Below are positions 7,153 to 10,040 of a stretch of 10,040 nucleotides of DNA, one piece after another. The stretch's first letter is position 1. Each line of letters begins with the position of its first letter. The translations under genes were made by a program, and so were the position numbers. Under the pieces are notes generated by a model. The model made no database searches, was not told the origin of the DNA, and saw only the letters and a list, made by a program, of their open reading frames with translations. Source of the stretch: CAYQTO01 sp964420455 (GTDB lineage: Bacteria > Sumerlaeota > Sumerlaeia > SLMS01); assembly GCA_964420455.1 (NCBI GenBank), contig CAYQTO010000141.1:1-10040 (forward strand). The letters run 5' to 3'.

Positions 7153-8019
7153 CTAGTCCATTTGCTCGAAGGGATCGATCTTGAGATCGTCATCAAAGCT
7201 GCCGAGGGCGCCGGCGGATTCCTTGCCGGACTCACCGAAGTCAAAGTCGAGTTCGTCGAGGGCCGATCTCTCGGAAGCGCTCTCTCTCGACCGTTCGCCT
7301 TCCTTCGCTTCGTCCATTTCCCGGGCGGCGTCGAGGATGAGGTTCTGCGTCGGGAGCTTGTTGGTGCGCTCGGCGGAGAGACAGGCATCATAGATCCGGA
7401 TTTCCCCCTCGGTCCAGCGCATGAGCTCCAGCATGGCCTCGAAACCCTGATTGGCGCCGCACTCGATATGGGTCACCTCGCCAGCGGACATATAGACGGA
7501 CCCCACCCGGCCATCGATGGCGAAAACGCGGAGGGTGCGATCAACGCGCTTGTTGTGGAAGGCCATCAGGAGGTCGATGAGCTCGAGGCCATTGATGTGG
7601 GGGTGTTCCGGCGGCTTGGGGTAAAGGAGCTTGGTAAGGGTATCCACGAAGAGGTCGAGCTTGACGGGCCGGTCGAAGATCGCGGTGGCGCCGCGCTTGA
7701 GCGCCTCGTCACGGAGGCCCGGTCGGATGCCCCCCTTGCCCGATCCCCCAACGAAAATCAGGTGGTTCTCGTCGCCGATCTGTTCCCGGATGGGCTCGAT
7801 CATGTCCAGGCCCATGACGTCGGGGAGACGCTGGTCGAGAAGCACGACCTTGGGTCCGTTCATGGCGAGGGACATGGCGTCGAAGCCGGAGGGAGCGCGA
7901 TAGATCTCGAGCGCGTTGCCGAACTTCTGGAGCAGGTGCTGTTCGAACAGCAGGGCCTCCTCGGGTTTTCCGAGGGCGAGAAGAACAACAAACTTTTCCT
8001 GGGGGTCCGGTTCAGTCAT
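7153..8019 (-). CDS. Receiver-DUF4388 protein with acidic tail
   Basis: The 288-residue product has an N-terminal receiver-like domain (about 10-130) with the likely phospho-acceptor Asp62 in VVLLDQRLPD. The N-terminal acidic pair is absent (VVLLALGKPEE), the switch Thr/Ser region reads FVGGSG, and the conserved Lys before Pro is Arg117 (FDRPVK), so phosphorylation is doubtful. Residues 140-238 form a DUF4388 domain (HINGLELIDLLMAF, GSVYMSAGEVTHIEC) that aligns along its length with the paralogue at 6221-7066. The tail is acidic (ALDELDFDF, FDDDLKIDPFEQMD). ATG at 8019 has no obvious ribosome-binding site. No histidine kinase or DNA-binding output domain is encoded nearby, so the output is probably protein-protein contact. 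The two genes look like a local duplication that has diverged. Confidence 0.82.
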   Translation of the reverse strand: MTEPDPQEKFVVLLALGKPEEALLFEQHLLQKFGNALEIYRAPSGFDAMSLAMNGPKVVLLDQRLPDVMGLDMIEPIREQIGDENHLIFVGGSGKGGIRPGLRDEALKRGATAIFDRPVKLDLFVDTLTKLLYPKPPEHPHINGLELIDLLMAFHNKRVDRTLRVFAIDGRVGSVYMSAGEVTHIECGANQGFEAMLELMRWTEGEIRIYDACLSAERTNKLPTQNLILDAAREMDEAKEGERSRESASERSALDELDFDFGESGKESAGALGSFDDDLKIDPFEQMD

Positions 8020-8057
8020 TCAATTTCCGTGCAACGGGTGCGCCGTGCATGGGATTA

Positions 8058-8121
8058 GCCTTGGGGGGGAGGGAACCACGTTCTTCCGCGTGACTGTCAA
8101 GGGGAGGCCTGACCCCAAGGC
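8058..8121. repeat. Inverted repeat GCCTTGGGG/CCCCAAGGC
   Basis: A perfect 9-bp inverted repeat (8058-8066 and 8113-8121) lies in the 138-nt gap between the phosphatase and the first DUF4388 gene. Its 46-nt interior contains a smaller CACG/CGTG stem (8077-8080, 8089-8092). There is no T-run next to it, so it is not a standard intrinsic terminator. It could be an mRNA leader structure or a protein site, or chance in GC-rich DNA. Confidence 0.4.
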
Positions 8122-8157
8122 GGCGTCAATGCGCAATGGAGGAAGGGGGAACCCCGA

Positions 8158-8721
8158 TCAACGGAAAAAGGCAAAGACCGTCGGATCAAGGTTCTGGACG
8201 GGGACCTTCAGCGCGTCGGCGAAGGTGATGCCCTCGAGGTGGCATCGCAGCACCCGGATGACCCCGGCGTGGGTCACGACCAGCAGTCGCCGGGAATCCC
8301 CACGCCGTTCTTCCAGCCATTGCCCCACCCGGGCCATGACCGCGTCGCCGGTCTCCCCACCCTCCGGCACAACCGTCAGCCAGTTGCTTACCCAGTGGCG
8401 ATAGGCGGCCGGGTCGCGGCGTTCGATTTCCGCAAACGGAGTGTTCTCATAGACGCCGAAGCCCGTCTCGGAAAGGCGGCTGTCGATCCGCACCTCCAGC
8501 CCCCTGCGGCGCCCCACTTCCCGGGCGACTGGTTCCGTCCGCTCCCAGGGGGAGGCCCACACCGCATCGAAATCCCAAGGGTCCCCCCGCTCATCCAGAC
8601 GGCGCTCCACTTCGTCCGCCGCCTCCGCCGTGGTTAACTTGAGGGGGACGTTGCTCTGGCCGTAAATGAGGCCTTGGACAGCGACGGGGGCATGGCGGAC
8701 GGCGACGATTTCGAGAATCAT
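8158..8721 (-). CDS. Histidine phosphatase family protein (CobC/phosphoglycerate mutase-like)
   Basis: This 187-residue protein has the branch-1 histidine phosphatase signature: VRHAPV with nucleophile His10 and Arg9, IYGQSNVPL as in alpha-ribazole phosphatase-like members, SPWERTEPVA with Arg61, the proton donor region SETGFGVYE (Glu85), and THAGVIRVL with His151. The typical RHG is RHA, as in a number of CobC-like proteins. Such enzymes remove phosphate from small metabolites; the substrate cannot be read from sequence, and no cobalamin gene is in the window, so a cobC name is not justified. ATG at 8719-8721 is preceded by a weak site only. A strong intrinsic terminator ends 48 nt upstream of the start on the same strand, suggesting a separate promoter in that gap or control by attenuation. 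The DUF4388 genes follow downstream. Confidence 0.88.
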   Translation of the reverse strand: MILEIVAVRHAPVAVQGLIYGQSNVPLKLTTAEAADEVERRLDERGDPWDFDAVWASPWERTEPVAREVGRRRGLEVRIDSRLSETGFGVYENTPFAEIERRDPAAYRHWVSNWLTVVPEGGETGDAVMARVGQWLEERRGDSRRLLVVTHAGVIRVLRCHLEGITFADALKVPVQNLDPTVFAFFR

Positions 8722-8769
8722 GTTTCAATGGTCGATCCCGGCGACGCTGGCGCAAGTCGAACAGACCCC

Positions 8770-8801
8770 AAAAAACGACCCCGCCGGAAAATCCAGCGGG
8801 G
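8770..8801 (-). terminator. Intrinsic terminator on the minus strand
   Basis: Read on the minus strand, a 10-bp stem (8779-8788 with 8792-8801) closes on a UUU loop and is followed within 4 nt by six U (8770-8775). One pair (8785 with 8795) is a G-U wobble in minus-strand RNA but a C-A mismatch in plus-strand RNA, and the T-run exists only on the minus side, so the direction is clear. It ends 48 nt before the start of the phosphatase gene on the same strand, with no annotated minus-strand gene between 8802 and 9621. Confidence 0.8.
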
Positions 8802-8925
8802 GCCGTAGAAGGGGGAGGGAAAGAAAGCGGGAAGACTTGTGGGATCCAGAGCCGTTCTTGGAGGTGTCTTCCTACCCAATCCCGATTACCAATCCCATGC
8901 CACCCCCGCAAGAAACCTCAAATCA

Positions 8926-8954
8926 TTGAAAAAACTGCGCTTAAGGATTAAAGA
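8926..8954 (+). promoter_or_regulatory. Possible sigma-70-type promoter
   Basis: TTGAAA (8926-8931) and TAAAGA (8949-8954) are 17 nt apart in the only AT-rich patch of the region, facing the TPR gene. The -10 match is poor, so this is tentative. It would leave a leader of about 180 nt that includes the 9055-9072 hairpin. Confidence 0.25.
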
Positions 8955-9054
8955 TCGCATTAAGGGGAATGTGTAAGAGTAAGGGATTACCCCGAGAGAT
9001 GGGAACCCTCTTGCCTGCCATGCCAGCTACCTCTCAACCCGTTCCGCAGGATAC

Positions 9055-9072
9055 CCAGTGGGTTTTCACTGG
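9055..9072 (+). other. Small hairpin in the leader of the TPR gene
   Basis: CCAGTG (9055-9060) and CACTGG (9067-9072) form a perfect 6-bp stem with loop GGTTTT. No T-run follows. It lies 68 nt before the start codon. It could be part of a leader structure or chance. Confidence 0.3.
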
Positions 9073-9140
9073 ACACGCGTGGCCCCGGCCGTCACCTTCC
9101 CCGGCTCACCTTTTCCCCAACGGAGGGATCCCAGGCTCCC

Positions 9141-9557
9141 ATGGCCCGAAACGACCTTTACGAGAAGGAACTCGCCCGTTACCGCGAAACACTGCGCCTC
9201 GATTCCGAGGTCGCCCTCGAACGCTACGGGATGAGCCTGATTCATTCGCTTTCTCCGGCCGAGAAGGTTCTCGCCCTCAAGGACATGGGTAACGAGATCA
9301 CCGACCCGGCGGACTACTATAATCTCGGGCACATGCACGCGAACGACGAAAACTGGGACGAGGCGATCAATTACTTCAAGAGGGCGATCGACCTGCAGCC
9401 GACCCTGACCGACGCGATTTACAATCTGGCGGTCTGTTACCAGAAGGCGAACCTGCTCCCTCAGGCAAAGTCCGCCTGGCAATCGTACCACGACGCGATC
9501 GATGACCCGGCCGAAAAAGCCGAGGTCCAGTCCCACATCAAGTCCCTGGGAATCTGA
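9141..9557 (+). CDS. Small TPR-repeat protein
   Basis: This 138-residue soluble protein carries at least two tetratricopeptide repeats: ADYYNLGHMHANDENWDEAI (about 57-76, continuing NYFKRAIDLQP) and DAIYNLAVCYQKANLLPQAK (about 92-111, continuing SAWQSYHDA). An N-terminal helical stretch precedes them. TPRs form helical scaffolds for protein contacts; the partner is unknown. There is no signal peptide. The ATG at 9141 has a strong but distant GGAGGG (9122-9127, 13 nt away). It is a single gene: the neighbour upstream is divergent and the one downstream convergent. A perfect hairpin lies just past its stop. Because TPRs are generic, no pathway can be assigned. Confidence 0.85.
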   Translation: MARNDLYEKELARYRETLRLDSEVALERYGMSLIHSLSPAEKVLALKDMGNEITDPADYYNLGHMHANDENWDEAINYFKRAIDLQPTLTDAIYNLAVCYQKANLLPQAKSAWQSYHDAIDDPAEKAEVQSHIKSLGI

Positions 9558-9566
9558 ATCGAGAAC

Positions 9567-9589
9567 GGGCGGCCCCTCCAGGGCCGCCC
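9567..9589. terminator. Hairpin between convergent genes
   Basis: GGGCGGCCC (9567-9575) and GGGCCGCCC (9581-9589) pair perfectly over 9 bp with loop CTCCA, 9 nt after the TPR stop and 32 nt beyond the DAHP synthase stop. There is no real T-run on either side (AATTCCTT on plus, GTTCTCGATT on minus), so it may end transcription weakly or protect 3' ends from both directions. Confidence 0.55.
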
Positions 9590-9621
9590 AATTCCTTGCA
9601 GGCCGTCTGACGCAAGGGCGA

Positions 9622-10040
9622 TCAGCCCCGGCCCTCCAACCACTGGGCGATGGCGAAGGCGACCTCCATGGCCTGCTCGTAGTTGAGCCGCGGATCGCAG
9701 AGCGACTCGTAGGCTGTCTGCAGGTCGTCCTCGCTCACCCCGCTGGCACCCCCGACGCACTCGGTGACGTTTTCCGCCGTCAGTTCAAAATGGACTCCGG
9801 CAAGGTTGGTCCCGATCTGCCCATGAACATCGATGGTCTCGTGGAGTTCCTCGAGGATCGCGTCGACGTGGCGGGTCTTTACTCCGGACTTGGTCGTGGT
9901 GGTGTTGCCATGCATGGGATCGCAGACCCAGGCGGGGCGGCGGCCGCTGGAGCGGGCAGCCTCGAGGAGTGGGGGGAGCGATTCGCGCACCCTGCCGCGC
10001 CCGAAACGGGTGATCAGCACGATGCGCCCGTCCTCGCGGC
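9622..10040 (-). CDS. Class II 3-deoxy-D-arabino-heptulosonate 7-phosphate synthase, C-terminal part
   Basis: The visible 139 residues are the C-terminal end of a class II (plant-type) DAHP synthase. This enzyme condenses phosphoenolpyruvate and erythrose 4-phosphate in the first step of the shikimate pathway. The start lies beyond the window; the frame is open through 10040 and the GTG at 10020 is internal (GRIVLITRFGRG). Diagnostic motifs are WVCDPMHGNT (metal-binding His), SGVKTRH, HFELTAENVTECVGG and YESLCDPRLN (metal-binding Asp), then QAMEVAFAIAQWL near the end. The family usually has TGENVTEC; here Gly is Ala. The full enzyme is about 450 residues, so roughly a third is seen. TGA is at 9622-9624. 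It converges on the TPR gene across the 9567-9589 hairpin. Confidence 0.93.
   Translation of the reverse strand, partial: REDGRIVLITRFGRGRVRESLPPLLEAARSSGRRPAWVCDPMHGNTTTTKSGVKTRHVDAILEELHETIDVHGQIGTNLAGVHFELTAENVTECVGGASGVSEDDLQTAYESLCDPRLNYEQAMEVAFAIAQWLEGRG

Larger units (their letters stand above)
8722..9140. other. 419-nt gap without a recognisable gene
   Basis: Short frames here do not resemble any family and clash with each other. The gap contains the minus-strand terminator (8770-8801), an AT-rich patch (about 8918-8980) unlike the rest of the window, the octamer CCAATCCC twice 13 nt apart (8876-8883, 8889-8896), and a 6-bp hairpin CCAGTG/CACTGG (9055-9072) upstream of the TPR gene. 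It lies between divergent genes, so promoters for both are expected here. I recognise no riboswitch or known small RNA. Confidence 0.55.

Noticed and set aside
8031..8044. Sigma-54-like GG-N10-GC with TTGCA on the minus strand
   Set aside because: The -24 half is weak, and the predicted transcript start would fall on the start codon of the 8019 gene. No enhancer-binding activator is nearby.
7132..8058. Plus-strand open frame of 308 codons antisense to the receiver-DUF4388 gene
   Set aside because: The Glu/Val/Gly-rich composition is that of a reverse-strand shadow. The receiver and DUF4388 domains on the minus strand explain the region.
8095..8100. Perfect -35 hexamer TTGACA on the minus strand upstream of the DUF4388 pair
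   Set aside because: At 16-18 nt downstream there is no AT-rich -10 element, so it is probably chance.
8158..8721. Naming the phosphatase cobC
   Set aside because: The fold is clear but the substrate is not, and no cobalamin gene accompanies it in the window.
8722..9140. Search for a known riboswitch, 6S RNA, SRP RNA, RNase P RNA or tRNA in the gap
   Set aside because: I found none of their conserved core words on either strand, including the cobalamin-type core that the CobC-like neighbour might suggest.
1..10040. CRISPR arrays, IS elements, prophage or attachment sites
   Set aside because: No regularly spaced repeat set, transposase, integrase or tRNA-bounded direct repeat is visible.

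Overview
The window is GC-rich (about two-thirds by eye), gene-dense bacterial chromosome. Two N-termini carry lipoprotein signal peptides with lipoboxes, which fits a Gram-negative (diderm) cell. Receiver-like DUF4388 proteins, DUF3891, a class II DAHP synthase and a ligase-associated helicase/PdeM pair are seen together in poorly cultured groups such as Myxococcota-, Acidobacteriota-, PVC- or Sumerlaeota-like bacteria. I cannot fix the phylum from sequence alone. No tRNA, rRNA, IS element, prophage or CRISPR array is visible.

Region 1 (1-6216, plus strand) reads as one nucleic-acid processing operon. The order is: the C-terminal half of endonuclease IV joined to a lipoprotein signal peptide, a DUF3891 protein, an FKBP-fold lipoprotein, ribonuclease D, an Lhr-type DEXH helicase of the ligase-associated group, and the metallophosphoesterase PdeM. 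The first four genes are chained by stop/start overlaps of 1-4 nt. The helicase follows after 50 nt with its own Shine-Dalgarno, and pdeM overlaps the helicase end by 14 nt. Four of the six products belong to repair or nuclease families (AP endonuclease, DEDDy exonuclease, helicase, phosphoesterase). The ATP-dependent ligase and metallo-beta-lactamase-fold exonuclease that often accompany the helicase and PdeM are not in the window.

Region 2 (6221-8721, minus strand) converges on pdeM with only 4 nt between stop codons. It encodes two paralogous proteins (degenerate receiver domain, DUF4388, acidic tail), probably signalling or scaffold proteins, preceded by a histidine-phosphatase gene.

Region 3 (8722-9140) is a 419-nt gap without a recognisable gene. 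It holds a strong intrinsic terminator that faces the phosphatase gene but has no annotated gene just upstream, an AT-rich patch with a weak promoter candidate, a short direct repeat and a small hairpin.

Region 4 (9141-10040) has a small TPR protein (plus) converging on the C-terminal part of a class II DAHP synthase (minus, running off the window), with a perfect 9-bp hairpin between them.

I did not find a convincing new defence or mobile system. The best leads are the endonuclease IV/lipoprotein chimera, which could be a real fusion or an assembly misjoin, the orphan minus-strand terminator, and the paired DUF4388 pseudo-receivers.
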